Positions 24,070-33,037 of a stretch of DNA of 64,000 bases are shown in pieces. The translations under genes were made by a program, and so were the position numbers. Numbering within the stretch: position 1 is the stretch's first letter; each line of letters begins with the position of its first letter. The DNA is from an uncultured Roseateles sp. (GTDB lineage: Bacteria; Pseudomonadota; Gammaproteobacteria; Burkholderiales; Burkholderiaceae_C): NCBI RefSeq assembly GCF_945956965.1, contig NZ_CAMFJS010000020.1, positions 33,375-97,374 of the forward strand, read 5' to 3'. The notes under the pieces were generated by a model. It was not told where the DNA came from. It was given only the letters and a program-made list of their open reading frames with translations, and did no database searches.

Positions 24070-26766
24070 ATGGACAAGCACTATCTGAGTCAGTTGTTCC
24101 ACCCGCAATCCGTGGTGGTGTTCGCCGGCCAAGCCGACGATGCGCAGGGCCTGACGCCCCACGCCAAGGCTTTGCGCTCGGCGCTGCGGGCGCAGCGCTA
24201 TACCGGCACCTTGCAGTTTCTCGACATCCACACCACCGGCACCCTGGCCGAGCTGGCACAGGCACAGGCCGATCTGGCCATCATCGCCCTGCCACCCGAG
24301 GATGTGCCGGCCGCACTGGAAATTGCCGGCCGCATGACTTGCCGCGCTGCCCTGGTGGTCTCCAGCGGCATCAATGCCGAACAGGCGGCGGAGCTGAAAA
24401 AGATCGCCCGCCGCGAGGGCATGTTCCTACTCGGCCCCAACTGCCTGGGCCTGCAGCGCCCGCGCTTGCAGCTCAATGCCAGTGCCGCCGGGCCGCTGGC
24501 GACTGACGGGCCGCTGGCCCTGGTGTCGCAGTCCGGCTCGCTGACCACCTCCATGCTGGACTGGGCCAGCAATAACGCCGTGGGCTTTTCCTCGGTGGTG
24601 TCGCTGGGGCCCAATACCTCAGTGGACATCGCCCAGGTGCTGGACTTCCTGGCCAATGACTCGCAGACGCACAGCATCATCGTCTACCTCGAAGGCATCC
24701 CGAACGCGCGCCGCTTCATGAGTGCGCTGCGCATGGCCGCCAATGCCAAGCCAGTGGTGGTGCTCAAGGCCGGGCGCCGGCCGGCAGGCAATGAGGCGGC
24801 ACAAACCCATTGCGGCACGATTGTGGGCAGCGACGATGTGTTTGACGCCGCACTGCGCCGCGCCGGCGCGGTGCGGGTGCGCTCCTTTGTTGAACTGTTC
24901 TCCGCCGCCAAATGCCTGGCCTCACGCTACCGGCCGGTGGGCAAGCGCCTGGCCGTGGTCACCAACGGCGGCGGGCCCGGCGTGCTGGCGGCGGACTGGA
25001 TTAACGAGATCTCGCTCAGCCTGGGCCGCCTGTCGGCCGAGTCGGTCGCCGCCTTGCAGCCGCGCCTGCCCGAGCAGGCCTCGCTGACGGATCTGATCGA
25101 TCTCTCCGAAGAAGCCGGCGCCGAGCATTACAAGGCCGCCATCGAAATCGCCTGCCGCGACCGCCAGATCGACGGCGTGCTGGCCATCTACTCCCCCAAG
25201 GTCGGCGGCGATGCCTCGGCCGTGGCGAGCGCCCTGGCCGACATCAAGCGCAGCATCGGCAAGCCCCTGCTGTGCTGCTGGATGGGCGACACCTCGGTGA
25301 TCGCCGCGCGCGGCCTGCTCAACGAAGCCGCCATTCCCAGCTTCCGCACGCCAGAAGCCGCGGTGGGTGCCTTCGGCAATATCGCCTCCTTTTACCAAAA
25401 CCAGCTGCTGCTGCAGCAAACGCCGCCGCCGCTCTCCACCCTGGCCAAGCCCGATATCGAGGGCGCACGCCTGGTGATTGAAAGCGTGCTGGCGGAACGC
25501 CGCAAGGTGCTGACCGAGATGGAGTCCAAGACCCTGCTCTCGGCCTTCCACATCCCGGTCACCAACACCATCCTGGCGCGCAGCGCCAACGAGGCCATGA
25601 TGATCGCCACCCAGCTGGGCTTCCCGGTGGCGATCAAGATTGCCTCGCCCGACATCAGCCACAAATCCGATGTGCAGGGCGTGGTGCTGAATCTGGCCAG
25701 CGGCGCGGCGGTGCGCGATGCTTACAACGATATGGTGGAACGCGTGGCCCGCCTGCAGCCGCAAGCGCGCATCAACGGCATCACGGTGCAAAAAATGGCG
25801 GGCGCCAAGCGCGGCCGTGAGTTGTACATCGGCCTGGTCACCGACGAGCCCTTCGGCCCGGTGATTGTGTTCGGCGCCGGCGGCACCATGATCGAGCTGA
25901 TCAATGACCGTGCCATGGAGCTGCCGCCGCTGAATCAGTTCCTGGCCCGCCGCTTGATCGAACGCTCGCGCGTGGCCGAGACCCTGGGTGAGTGGCGCGG
26001 CGCGGCCGCCGTGAATATGGAAGCGCTGGAGCAGTTGCTGCTGCGAGTATCGGAAATGGTGTGCGAGCTGCCCCAGCTGCGCGAGATGGACATCAACCCC
26101 ATCATCATCGACGAGCATGGCGCGGTGGCGGTGGATGCGCGCATCGTCATCGACAGCGCGCCGCAAACCGTCAGCGGGCGCAGCAGCAATAACAGCTACA
26201 GCCATCTGGCCATCCTGCCCTACCCGGCGCGCTACGAGCAGATCTGGCCGCTGCGCGGTGGCGGTGAATATCTGGTGCGCCCCATCCACCCCGACGACGC
26301 GCATATGCTGCAAGACCTGGTGCAGCACCTCAGCCCGGAAAGCCGCTACTTCCGCTTTGTTTCCTCGATGGTGGAGTTGCCGCCGTCCATGCTGGCCCGC
26401 TTCACCCTGATCGACTACGACCGCGAAATGGCCCTGGTGGCCGTGGCCAAGGAACGCGTGGCCGGGGCGGACGGCGAGATCAGCGAAACCGAGCGCATCG
26501 TCGGCGTCTCGCGCTACATCACCAACCCTGATCAATCGAGTTGCGAGTTCTCGCTGCTGGTGGCTGACGACTTCAAGGGCCTGGGCCTGGGCTCGCGGCT
26601 GATGGAAAGCATCATGGATGTGGCGCGGGAAAAAGGCCTGGCCGAGATCCAGGGCCTGGTGCTAGCCAACAACCCCAGCATGCTCAAGCTGATGAAGAGC
26701 CTGGGCTTTGCCATCAAGCCCTTCGAGGAAGACCGGGACTTCAAGCTGGTGACGCACGGGCTTTGA
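24070..26766 (+). CDS. Pat/PatZ-like bifunctional acyl-CoA synthetase (ADP-forming)/GNAT protein acetyltransferase
   Basis: 898 residues. Residues about 8-470 form the CoA-binding and succinyl-CoA-ligase-like domains (FAGQADDAQGLTPHAKAL; GPNCLGLQRP; SQSGSLTTSMLDWA), about 480-705 the ATP-grasp domain (GFPVAIKIASPDISHKSDV; IVFGAGGTMIELI), and about 730-890 a GNAT domain (GLGLGSRLMESIMDVAREKG). Proteins of this design acetylate lysines of acyl-CoA synthetases and other enzymes, with the synthetase part as an effector sensor. The region equivalent to the phospho-histidine of active ADP-forming synthetases reads THCGTIVGSDDVFDAA, so a His is kept; I recall it replaced in enteric PatZ. It is probably co-transcribed with the deacetylase gene upstream. 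Confidence 0.88.
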   Translation: MDKHYLSQLFHPQSVVVFAGQADDAQGLTPHAKALRSALRAQRYTGTLQFLDIHTTGTLAELAQAQADLAIIALPPEDVPAALEIAGRMTCRAALVVSSGINAEQAAELKKIARREGMFLLGPNCLGLQRPRLQLNASAAGPLATDGPLALVSQSGSLTTSMLDWASNNAVGFSSVVSLGPNTSVDIAQVLDFLANDSQTHSIIVYLEGIPNARRFMSALRMAANAKPVVVLKAGRRPAGNEAAQTHCGTIVGSDDVFDAALRRAGAVRVRSFVELFSAAKCLASRYRPVGKRLAVVTNGGGPGVLAADWINEISLSLGRLSAESVAALQPRLPEQASLTDLIDLSEEAGAEHYKAAIEIACRDRQIDGVLAIYSPKVGGDASAVASALADIKRSIGKPLLCCWMGDTSVIAARGLLNEAAIPSFRTPEAAVGAFGNIASFYQNQLLLQQTPPPLSTLAKPDIEGARLVIESVLAERRKVLTEMESKTLLSAFHIPVTNTILARSANEAMMIATQLGFPVAIKIASPDISHKSDVQGVVLNLASGAAVRDAYNDMVERVARLQPQARINGITVQKMAGAKRGRELYIGLVTDEPFGPVIVFGAGGTMIELINDRAMELPPLNQFLARRLIERSRVAETLGEWRGAAAVNMEALEQLLLRVSEMVCELPQLREMDINPIIIDEHGAVAVDARIVIDSAPQTVSGRSSNNSYSHLAILPYPARYEQIWPLRGGGEYLVRPIHPDDAHMLQDLVQHLSPESRYFRFVSSMVELPPSMLARFTLIDYDREMALVAVAKERVAGADGEISETERIVGVSRYITNPDQSSCEFSLLVADDFKGLGLGSRLMESIMDVAREKGLAEIQGLVLANNPSMLKLMKSLGFAIKPFEEDRDFKLVTHGL

Positions 26767-26772
26767 GCCCCT

Positions 26773-26788
26773 TGCGCCGCCAGGCGCA
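26773..26788. terminator. Small hairpin after the acetyltransferase gene
   Basis: TGCGCC-GCCA-GGCGCA starts 7 bases past the TGA. It has no T-run, so it may be a weak or Rho-assisted terminator. The rest of the interval to 27025 shows nothing else I can identify. Confidence 0.35.
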
Positions 26789-27025
26789 GAAGCAACGTTA
26801 CTTTCGGCACCCAAGCGGCGCGCACTGTCAATAGCTTTAACCCGCAGTGTCGGCGCAGTTCGTCGTCGATTGCGCTGCTCCATCCCTTCATTCCTGCACC
26901 TGGTCGTTCACGCCTTGGGCGGCTGCCTAGCCGCCACTAATCTGAGTTCAAGCCAGCACCTTGAACAAGGCGTCAACTGGAGTCATCCAGCGCTGGCTAC
27001 CCCCAAGCACAGCAAGGAAACTCTC

Positions 27026-27484
27026 ATGAACACCAGCAAGAAATTTGTGGCCGCCATCCTCTTCACCATGATCGGCAGCGCCGCCATGGCCGCAACGCCC
27101 GGCAGCCGGGTGGTGATCCAGGAAGACGGGGCCCTCATTCGCATGCCCGCCAATGTGCGCACCGATGTCGACAAGGCCTGCCCCGGCTTCGCCCAGACCT
27201 TGCAAAGCGAACTCAAGCGCACCTGGGAGCATTCCGGCGAAACCGGCAGCCTGCTGGTGCGCTTTGATGTGGAAGGCGGCGTGGTCAACTCGGTCCAGCA
27301 GTACGGCGGCTTGCGCGAGAGTTTCGGCAAACCGGTTCGCCGCGCCATGGCCAAGCTGCAGTGCGAGGGCGGCAGCGAGAAGCAGAGCTTCACCTTTGTG
27401 CTGGACTTCGGCGGCAAGGATGCGCCTGAAGTCGGCAAGAACTTTGTGCTGACCGCGCCTGCCGAGATGGTGGCCCGCCGTTGA
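27026..27484 (+). CDS. Small secreted protein of unknown function
   Basis: 152 residues starting MNTSKKFVAAILFTMIGSAAMAA, a clear signal peptide. The mature part (CPGFAQTLQSELKRTWEHSG; LLVRFDVEGGVVNSVQQYGG) has the helix-then-two-strand pattern seen in TonB C-terminal-like domains, although no membrane anchor or proline linker is present, so it is not a TonB itself. Two cysteines (CPG and QCEG) could form a disulfide. AAGGA lies 8-12 bases upstream of the chosen ATG; the frame runs open to 26870 but the signal peptide decides the start. Role unknown. Confidence 0.6.
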   Translation: MNTSKKFVAAILFTMIGSAAMAATPGSRVVIQEDGALIRMPANVRTDVDKACPGFAQTLQSELKRTWEHSGETGSLLVRFDVEGGVVNSVQQYGGLRESFGKPVRRAMAKLQCEGGSEKQSFTFVLDFGGKDAPEVGKNFVLTAPAEMVARR

Positions 27485-27641
27485 TCGGCGCGGCCTTTTG
27501 TCCTTCCTGATGGCGCGGGCCAGCCCCGCGCCATCCGTCGGCAAAGCCTCCAGGGCCGCCAATTGGGCGGCGCGCCCGCCCAACTTCTGCCCCTGAAGCG
27601 CTGGAATTGCGCCGCCCGAGCCGCCATTGCTGAAATTTCTA

Positions 27642-27695
27642 TTTGCTTATTCCAGATAAGCAAATTCCAAAACAGTTGTTCCTCGAATAAGGAAC
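27642..27695 (+). promoter_or_regulatory. Two inverted repeats upstream of the sulfate operon (candidate CysB sites)
   Basis: TTTGCTTAT-TCCAG-ATAAGCAAA (27642-27664) is a perfect 9-base inverted repeat. GTTCCT-CGAATA-AGGAAC (27678-27695) is a perfect 6-base one, 13 bases further on. Both lie 48-102 bases before the sbp start in an AT-rich stretch that stands out from the GC-rich surroundings. Since cysB is encoded just downstream of the operon, CysB binding is a natural guess. Confidence 0.5.
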
Positions 27696-27743
27696 ACAGG
27701 GCATCCTGCAAACCTTCGCAAAATTCTGCCCAAGGTCACTGCC

Positions 27744-28787
27744 ATGTCCGTTCCGTCCAGTCCTCGTCGTTCCGCAGTCGCTGCACTGTTCACGCTGGCC
27801 TCGCTCGGCTGCCTCGCCGTGGCCTTGCCGGCCCGCGCGCAAAGCGCAGCTAGCGACACCCTGCTCAACGTCTCCTACGACGTCAGCCGCGAACTCTACA
27901 AAGACATCAACCCCGCCTTTGCGGCCGCCTGGAAGGCCAAAACCGGCAAGACGGTGACGCTGAACCAGTCGCATGGCGGCTCCAGCAAGCAGATCGGCTC
28001 GGTCATCGGCGGCTTGGAAGCCGATGTGGTGACCATGAACCAAGCCACCGATGTGGATGTGCTGGCCGAAAAAGGCCTGACCCCCGCCGACTGGCGCAAG
28101 CGCTTCCCCAACAACGCCGCGCCCTATAGCTCGACGATTCTGTTCCTGGTGCGCAAGGGCAATCCCAAACAAATCAAGGACTGGGCCGACCTGACCCGCG
28201 CCGGCGTGCAAGTCATCATCCCCAACCCCAAGGTGACGGGCAATGGCCGCTACAGCTATCTGGCCGCCTGGGGCAGCGTGATCGCCAAGGGCGGCAACGA
28301 GGCGCAAGCCAAGGAGCTGGTCAGCAAGATCTTCGCCAATGTGCCGGTGCTGGACGGCGGTGGCCGCGGCGCCACCACCACCTTCACCCAGCGCGGCATT
28401 GGCGATGTGCTGCTGACTTTTGAGTCTGAGGCCGAGTTGATCGAAAACGAATTCGGCAAGGGCCAGTTCGAGGTGGTGAGCCCCAGCGTGTCCATCGAGG
28501 CCGAGGCGCCGGTGGCCATTGTTGACAAGGTCGCGGCCAAGAAGGGCACGGCCGAGTTGTCCAAGGCTTATCTGGACTTTTTGTTCACGCCTGCGGCCCA
28601 GGAAATCATCGCCCGCCACAACTTCCGCCCGCGTGATGCGGCGGTCTTCAAGGCCAACGAGAAGCGCTTCAACAATATCAAGCTGTTCTCGGTGGATCAG
28701 ATCCTGGGCGGCTGGCCCAAGGTCAGCAAGACCCACTTTGCCGACGGCGGCCAATACGACCAGATCATTGCCGCGCAAAAGCGCTGA
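27744..28787 (+). CDS. sbp: Sulfate/thiosulfate ABC transporter substrate-binding protein
   Basis: 347 residues with a signal peptide (...LAVALPARAQS). The mature N-terminus LLNVSYDVSRELYKDINPAF and QSHGGSSKQIGSVIGGLEADVV are hallmarks of the Sbp/CysP family, which captures sulfate or thiosulfate in the periplasm. The position that usually reads TLALAYDID here reads TMNQATDVDVL, a difference from the second copy at 45893 and perhaps a change in ligand preference. It is the first gene of an operon with cysT, cysW and cysA and lies behind two palindromes. Confidence 0.92.
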   Translation: MSVPSSPRRSAVAALFTLASLGCLAVALPARAQSAASDTLLNVSYDVSRELYKDINPAFAAAWKAKTGKTVTLNQSHGGSSKQIGSVIGGLEADVVTMNQATDVDVLAEKGLTPADWRKRFPNNAAPYSSTILFLVRKGNPKQIKDWADLTRAGVQVIIPNPKVTGNGRYSYLAAWGSVIAKGGNEAQAKELVSKIFANVPVLDGGGRGATTTFTQRGIGDVLLTFESEAELIENEFGKGQFEVVSPSVSIEAEAPVAIVDKVAAKKGTAELSKAYLDFLFTPAAQEIIARHNFRPRDAAVFKANEKRFNNIKLFSVDQILGGWPKVSKTHFADGGQYDQIIAAQKR

Positions 28788-28835
28788 GCGATTGACTTGG
28801 CGCGCGCCGCGCGCCTTTCCTGACACCTTGCACCG

Positions 28836-29732
28836 ATGAACACCGCAGTTATGACCAACCGACCGGCCGAGGCGGCCACGCCGCCGCAAGCCAAAAAGCG
28901 CAAGCCCCGCCGCGTGCTGCCGGGCTTCGCGCCCACCATGGGCTTCACGCTGTTCTACCTCTCGCTGATCATTTTGATTCCGCTCTCGGCGGTGTTCATC
29001 AAATCAGCCGGCCATGGCTTCGAAGCCTTCTGGGCTGCAGCCACCGCGCCGCGGGTGCTGGCCTCTTACAAGCTGAGCTTTGGCGCTTCCCTGCTGGCGG
29101 CCGCCATCAATCTGGTCTTCGGCCTGATTCTGGCTTGGAGCTTGGTGCGCTATGAATTCCCCGGCAAGAAGCTGGTGGACGCCCTGATCGACCTGCCCTT
29201 CGCCCTGCCCACCGCCGTGGCCGGCATCGCCCTGACGGCCCTCTACGCGCCCAATGGCTGGCTGGGCCAGCTGCTGGCGCCTCATGGCATTCAGGTGGCC
29301 TTCAAGCCCCTGGGCGTGCTGGTGGCGCTGATCTTCATCGGCCTGCCCTTCATCGTGCGCACGGTGCAGCCGGTGCTTGAAGACATGGAAACCGAGCTGG
29401 AAGAAGCGGCCGCCTCGCTGGGCGCGCACCGCTGGCAGACCTTCCGCCTGGTGGTTCTGCCCACGCTGACCCCGGCCCTGCTGACCGGCTTCGCCCTGGC
29501 CTTTGCCCGCGCTGTGGGTGAGTACGGTTCGGTGATCTTCATTGCCGGCAATCTGCCCATGGTCAGCGAGATCACGCCGCTGATGATCATCTCCAAGCTG
29601 GAGCAATACGACTATGTGGGCGCCACGGCGATTGCCACCGTGATGCTGATCTTCTCCTTCGTGCTGCTGCTGGCCATCAACGGCTTGCAGGCCTGGAGTT
29701 CCAAACGCAATGGCCAGGAAGGTCGCAAATAA
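28836..29732 (+). CDS. cysT: Sulfate ABC transporter permease CysT (CysU)
   Basis: 298 residues with about six membrane helices starting after a basic N-terminal tail ([14 protein letters not shown]). The cytoplasmic loop [21 protein letters not shown] is the EAA motif that docks on the ATPase. It forms the inner-membrane channel with CysW. It follows sbp by 48 bases, and its TAA shares one base with the ATG of cysW (TAATG), giving translational coupling. The ribosome-binding site before 28836 is weak. Confidence 0.93.
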   Translation: MNTAVMTNRPAEAATPPQAKKRKPRRVLPGFAPTMGFTLFYLSLIILIPLSAVFIKSAGHGFEAFWAAATAPRVLASYKLSFGASLLAAAINLVFGLILAWSLVRYEFPGKKLVDALIDLPFALPTAVAGIALTALYAPNGWLGQLLAPHGIQVAFKPLGVLVALIFIGLPFIVRTVQPVLEDMETELEEAAASLGAHRWQTFRLVVLPTLTPALLTGFALAFARAVGEYGSVIFIAGNLPMVSEITPLMIISKLEQYDYVGATAIATVMLIFSFVLLLAINGLQAWSSKRNGQEGRK

Positions 29733-30631
29733 TGGCCGCCGCTATTTCTTCACTGAGCGCCACTCAGAGCGCCAACAAGGCCCTGGGCCGCTACCAAAGC
29801 AACCCCGCCACGCGCGAGGCGCCCTGGGTGCGCTACACCTTGCTGGGCTTGGGCCTGGGCTTCTTCGCCCTGTTCCTGGTGCTGCCTTTGGTGGCGGTGT
29901 TCACCGAGGCCTTGCGCAAGGGCTTTGATGTTTACCTGGCGGCCATCGTCGAAGCGGATGCCGTGTCGGCCATCAAGCTCACCTTGATCGCCGCGCTGAT
30001 CTCGGTGCCGCTGAATCTGGTCTTTGGCGTCAGCGCGGCCTGGGCGATTGCCAAGCATGAGTTCCGCGGCAAGCAACTCTTGATCACGTTGATCGACCTG
30101 CCCTTCTCGGTCTCACCGGTGGTCGCAGGTCTGATCTATGTGCTGCTCTTCGGCGCGCAAGGCTGGTTCGGCCCCTGGCTGCAAGAGCACGATGTGAAGA
30201 TCATCTTCGCCGTGCCCGGCATCGTGCTGGCCACCATCTTCGTGACCTTCCCCTTTGTGGCGCGCGAGCTGATCCCGCTGATGCAGGCCCAGGGCCGCGA
30301 CGAGGAAGAAGCCGCCACCGTGCTGGGCGCCTCGGGTTGGAAGACCTTCTGGCTGGTGACCCTGCCCAATGTGAAGTGGGGCCTGCTCTACGGTGTGATT
30401 CTGTGTAACGCCCGCGCCATGGGTGAGTTCGGCGCGGTGTCGGTGGTGTCCGGCCATATCCGCGGCATGACCAACACCCTGCCCCTGCATGTGGAAATTT
30501 TGTACAACGAGTACCAGTTCGCCGCGGCCTTTGCCGTCGCCTCCATCCTGGCCCTGCTGGCCCTGGTTACCCTGGTTCTCAAACAGTTTGTCGAGTGGCG
30601 TGCCCACGCCACCCTGAAGGAGGCCCCATGA
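29732..30631 (+). CDS. cysW: Sulfate ABC transporter permease CysW
   Basis: 299 residues, six predicted helices. The EAA loop reads [23 protein letters not shown], and the segment [20 protein letters not shown] is typical of CysW. It partners with CysT. GGAAGG precedes the ATG, which overlaps the cysT stop. Its own TGA overlaps the cysA start (ATGA), so three genes are joined by overlaps. Confidence 0.94.
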   Translation: MAAAISSLSATQSANKALGRYQSNPATREAPWVRYTLLGLGLGFFALFLVLPLVAVFTEALRKGFDVYLAAIVEADAVSAIKLTLIAALISVPLNLVFGVSAAWAIAKHEFRGKQLLITLIDLPFSVSPVVAGLIYVLLFGAQGWFGPWLQEHDVKIIFAVPGIVLATIFVTFPFVARELIPLMQAQGRDEEEAATVLGASGWKTFWLVTLPNVKWGLLYGVILCNARAMGEFGAVSVVSGHIRGMTNTLPLHVEILYNEYQFAAAFAVASILALLALVTLVLKQFVEWRAHATLKEAP

Positions 30632-31689
30632 GCATTCAAGTTCGCAATATCAACAAGAGCTTCGGCGCTTTCACCGCCCTGGGTGACGTCAGCCTGGACT
30701 TCCCCACCGGCGAGCTGGTCGCGCTGCTGGGCCCCTCGGGCTGCGGCAAGACCACACTGCTGCGCATCATCGCCGGCCTGGAAACGGCCGACCGGGGTCA
30801 GGTCTTGCTGGACGGCGAAGACGCTTCCGACACCCATGTGCGCGAGCGCCAAGTCGGCTTTGTGTTCCAGCATTACGCCCTGTTCCGCCATATGACGGTG
30901 TTCGACAACGTGGCCTTCGGCCTGCGCGTCAAGCCGCGCAAGGAGCGCCCGAGCGAATCCGTCATCAAGAAGAAAGTGCATGAGCTGCTGAACCTGGTGC
31001 AGCTGGACTGGCTCTCTGACCGCTTCCCGCCCCAGCTCAGCGGCGGCCAGCGCCAGCGCATCGCCTTGGCCCGCGCCCTGGCCGTGGAACCGCGCGTGCT
31101 GCTGCTGGACGAGCCTTTCGGCGCCCTGGACGCCAAGGTGCGCAAAGAATTGCGCCGCTGGTTACGCCGCCTGCATGATGATCTGCACATCACCAGCGTC
31201 TTCGTCACCCACGATCAGGAAGAAGCCCTGGAAGTGGCCGACCGCGTGGTGCTGATGGACCACGGCCGCGTCGAGCAAGTGGGCACGCCGCAAGAGGTCT
31301 ACGAGCGCCCGGCCACGCCTTTTGTCTACGGCTTCCTCGGCGCGGTGAACCGCTTCGAAGGCCAGGCCGCCGGCGGTGCTGTGCATATCGGCGAGCACCA
31401 ACTGAGCCATGGCGACAGCCTGATCCAAACCGGCCATGTGCAAGCCTATGCCCGCCCGCATGAACTCAAGATCCTGACCGCGGCCGATGCCACGGGCCTG
31501 CCCGCCACCGTGGACCGCGTGCTGAGCTTTGGCGCCGCCGCCCGGGTCGAACTGCTGGGCCCGAACGGCCAGCATCTGGAAGCCGAGCTGAGCCGCGAAC
31601 AGGCCTTGGCCTTGAATCTGCAAGGCGGCCAGAAAGTGCGCTTGAATGCCACGCGTTTGAGTTTGTTTGAGGCGGGTAAGGCGGCTTGA
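30628..31689 (+). CDS. cysA: Sulfate ABC transporter ATP-binding protein CysA
   Basis: 353 residues. Walker [13 protein letters not shown]-loop [15 protein letters not shown], signature [15 protein letters not shown], Walker [12 protein letters not shown] and switch His ([10 protein letters not shown]) are intact. The C-terminal ~115 residues form the TOBE-like regulatory domain ([12 protein letters not shown]). It energises sulfate uptake. AAGGAGG lies 5 bases before the ATG at 30628, the best ribosome-binding site of the operon, and decides against the in-frame start at 30595. It is the last gene of the operon; inverted repeats follow. Confidence 0.95.
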   Translation: MSIQVRNINKSFGAFTALGDVSLDFPTGELVALLGPSGCGKTTLLRIIAGLETADRGQVLLDGEDASDTHVRERQVGFVFQHYALFRHMTVFDNVAFGLRVKPRKERPSESVIKKKVHELLNLVQLDWLSDRFPPQLSGGQRQRIALARALAVEPRVLLLDEPFGALDAKVRKELRRWLRRLHDDLHITSVFVTHDQEEALEVADRVVLMDHGRVEQVGTPQEVYERPATPFVYGFLGAVNRFEGQAAGGAVHIGEHQLSHGDSLIQTGHVQAYARPHELKILTAADATGLPATVDRVLSFGAAARVELLGPNGQHLEAELSREQALALNLQGGQKVRLNATRLSLFEAGKAA

Positions 31690-31703
31690 TTAGGCATGGC
31701 CCT

Positions 31704-31795
31704 GCGGGTCGGGCGAGTGACTCCGCTCATGTCCTCCGCCACGGGCTGCGCCCGCGCCTCCCCCTTGACTTCGCTGCGTCACTCACCCGACCCGC
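31704..31795. repeat. 92-bp inverted repeat A
   Basis: The 17-base arm GCGGGTCGGGCGAGTGA (31704-31720) returns inverted at 31779-31795 with one mismatch. The 58-base centre is GC-rich. It begins 15 bases past the cysA stop, so it could terminate the sulfate operon; the form resembles a mobile non-coding repeat. Confidence 0.6.
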
Positions 31796-31844
31796 ACGAA
31801 ACTAGTCCACCAGTGCATCGCCCTCCTCGACCAACACGCACGCA

Positions 31845-31952
31845 GCAGCGGGGCGTTTGGGTGCTCTGCGTAGCGAAGTCAAGAAGGAGAAAGTGGCCGC
31901 AGGCCGCTTTCGGGTGACATGAGCGCAGCAGAGCGCCCAAGCGCCCCGCTGC
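31845..31952. repeat. 108-bp inverted repeat B
   Basis: A 25-base arm at 31845-31869 (beginning GCAGCGGGGCGTTTGGG) pairs with 31928-31952. Twenty-three of 25 positions match, and both differences would be G-U pairs in RNA. The 58-base centre is the same length as in repeat A. It ends 54 bases before the cysB start and may act on its leader. Confidence 0.65.
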
Positions 31953-32006
31953 GCCGCAAGCAGCTCGCGCTATGCCAATCACCTACGCATTTTTTCCAGA
32001 CCGCAC

Positions 32007-32939
32007 ATGAACTTCCAGCAACTGCGCATCATCCGCGAAGCGGTGCAACAGAACTTCAACCTCACCGAGGTGGCGGCGGCGCTGTTCACCTCGCAGTCGG
32101 GGGTCAGCAAGCACATCAAAGATCTTGAGGATGAGCTGGGCGTGGAGCTGTTCGTGCGCCGCGGCAAGCGCTTGCTGGGCCTGACTGCGCCGGGCAAGGA
32201 GTTGGCGGTGATCGTCGAGCGCATGTTGCTCGACGCCAAGAACATCAAACGCTTGGCCGACCAGTTCTCTGACGCCGAGGTCGGCCAGCTGACCATCGCC
32301 ACCACCCACACCCAGGCCCGCTACGCGCTGCCGCGGGTGGTGGCGCGCTTCAAGGCCGCGTTTCCGCGTGTGCACCTGGTGCTGCATCAGGCCAATCCGG
32401 CGGAGATCGTCACGCTCTTGCAGTCGGGCGAGGCAGACATCGGCATCGCCACCGAGGCGGTTGATCAAGACCCCGCCTTTGTCACTTTCCCTTACTACGA
32501 CTGGCATCACGCCGTGGTCGTGCCGCAAGGCCACGCCTTGGCCAAGCTCGACACACTGACGCTGGAAGCCCTGGCCGAACACCCGCTGATCACCTATCAC
32601 CAGGGCTACACCGGCCGTGCCCGCCTGGACGCCACGTTTGCGGCGGCCGGCCTGGCGCCGGACTTTGTGATGTCGGCGCTGGATGCCGATGTGATCAAGA
32701 CCTATGTGCAGGTTGGCCTGGGCGTGGGCATCGTTGCCAGCATGGCCTTCGAGCCCAAGCGTGACGGTGGCGAACAAGGCCTGCAATTGCTGAACGCCGC
32801 GCACCTGTTCAAGGCCAACACCACCCGCATCGCCCTCAAGCGCGGCCACTATCTGCGCGGCTTCGCTTATCGCTTCTTGCAGGAATGTGTGTCGGGGTTG
32901 AATGAAGACACGGTCAGGGCGGCGCTCGGCGGCGAGTGA
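32007..32939 (+). CDS. cysB: LysR-family sulfur regulator CysB
   Basis: 310 residues. The N-terminus MNFQQLRIIREAVQQNFNLTEVA and SQSGVSKHIKDLEDELGVELF are characteristic of CysB/Cbl rather than other LysR regulators. The effector domain contains TTHTQARYALP, the CysB signature for N-acetylserine/sulfate sensing. It should activate sulfate uptake and assimilation genes, here the operon directly upstream. CysB and Cbl are hard to tell apart by eye; the single copy beside the transporter favours CysB. Its TGA lies inside a GAGT tandem repeat. Confidence 0.88.
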   Translation: MNFQQLRIIREAVQQNFNLTEVAAALFTSQSGVSKHIKDLEDELGVELFVRRGKRLLGLTAPGKELAVIVERMLLDAKNIKRLADQFSDAEVGQLTIATTHTQARYALPRVVARFKAAFPRVHLVLHQANPAEIVTLLQSGEADIGIATEAVDQDPAFVTFPYYDWHHAVVVPQGHALAKLDTLTLEALAEHPLITYHQGYTGRARLDATFAAAGLAPDFVMSALDADVIKTYVQVGLGVGIVASMAFEPKRDGGEQGLQLLNAAHLFKANTTRIALKRGHYLRGFAYRFLQECVSGLNEDTVRAALGGE

Positions 32940-32960
32940 GTGAGTGAGTGAGTGAGTGAG
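32934..32960. repeat. GAGT tetranucleotide tandem repeat
   Basis: Six and three-quarter copies of GAGT (27 bases) begin at the last sense codon of cysB and run past its stop. It is a classic slippage-prone microsatellite. Because the stop (GAG TGA) lies in the first unit, a change in copy number leaves the CysB protein unchanged; only the spacing to the tatT-like gene (33038) would vary. Confidence 0.9.
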
Positions 32961-33037
32961 CCCGCCCCTGACACGGCGGGGTCATACAAGCGGACTAGAT
33001 TGGGCGGCTTGTCCGACCCTTCTGAGTTCGCCCTGCC

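Larger units (their letters stand above)
31690..32006. other. Intergenic region cysA-cysB with two nested inverted repeats
   Basis: 317 bases without a credible gene (short open frames here lack ribosome-binding sites). Almost all of it is taken by two long inverted repeats, annotated separately (31704-31795 and 31845-31952). The cysB promoter should lie between the second repeat and 32007, or within the repeat; I cannot place it. Confidence 0.6.

Noticed and set aside
24922..26535. A 537-codon open frame antisense to the acetyltransferase gene
   Set aside because: Same kind of shadow: no recognisable motif, while the plus strand holds continuous domains across the same bases.
32934..32960. 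GAGT tract as a phase-variation switch for cysB
   Set aside because: The stop codon is in the first repeat unit at a fixed frame, so gain or loss of units does not alter the protein. Only the distance to the next gene would change.
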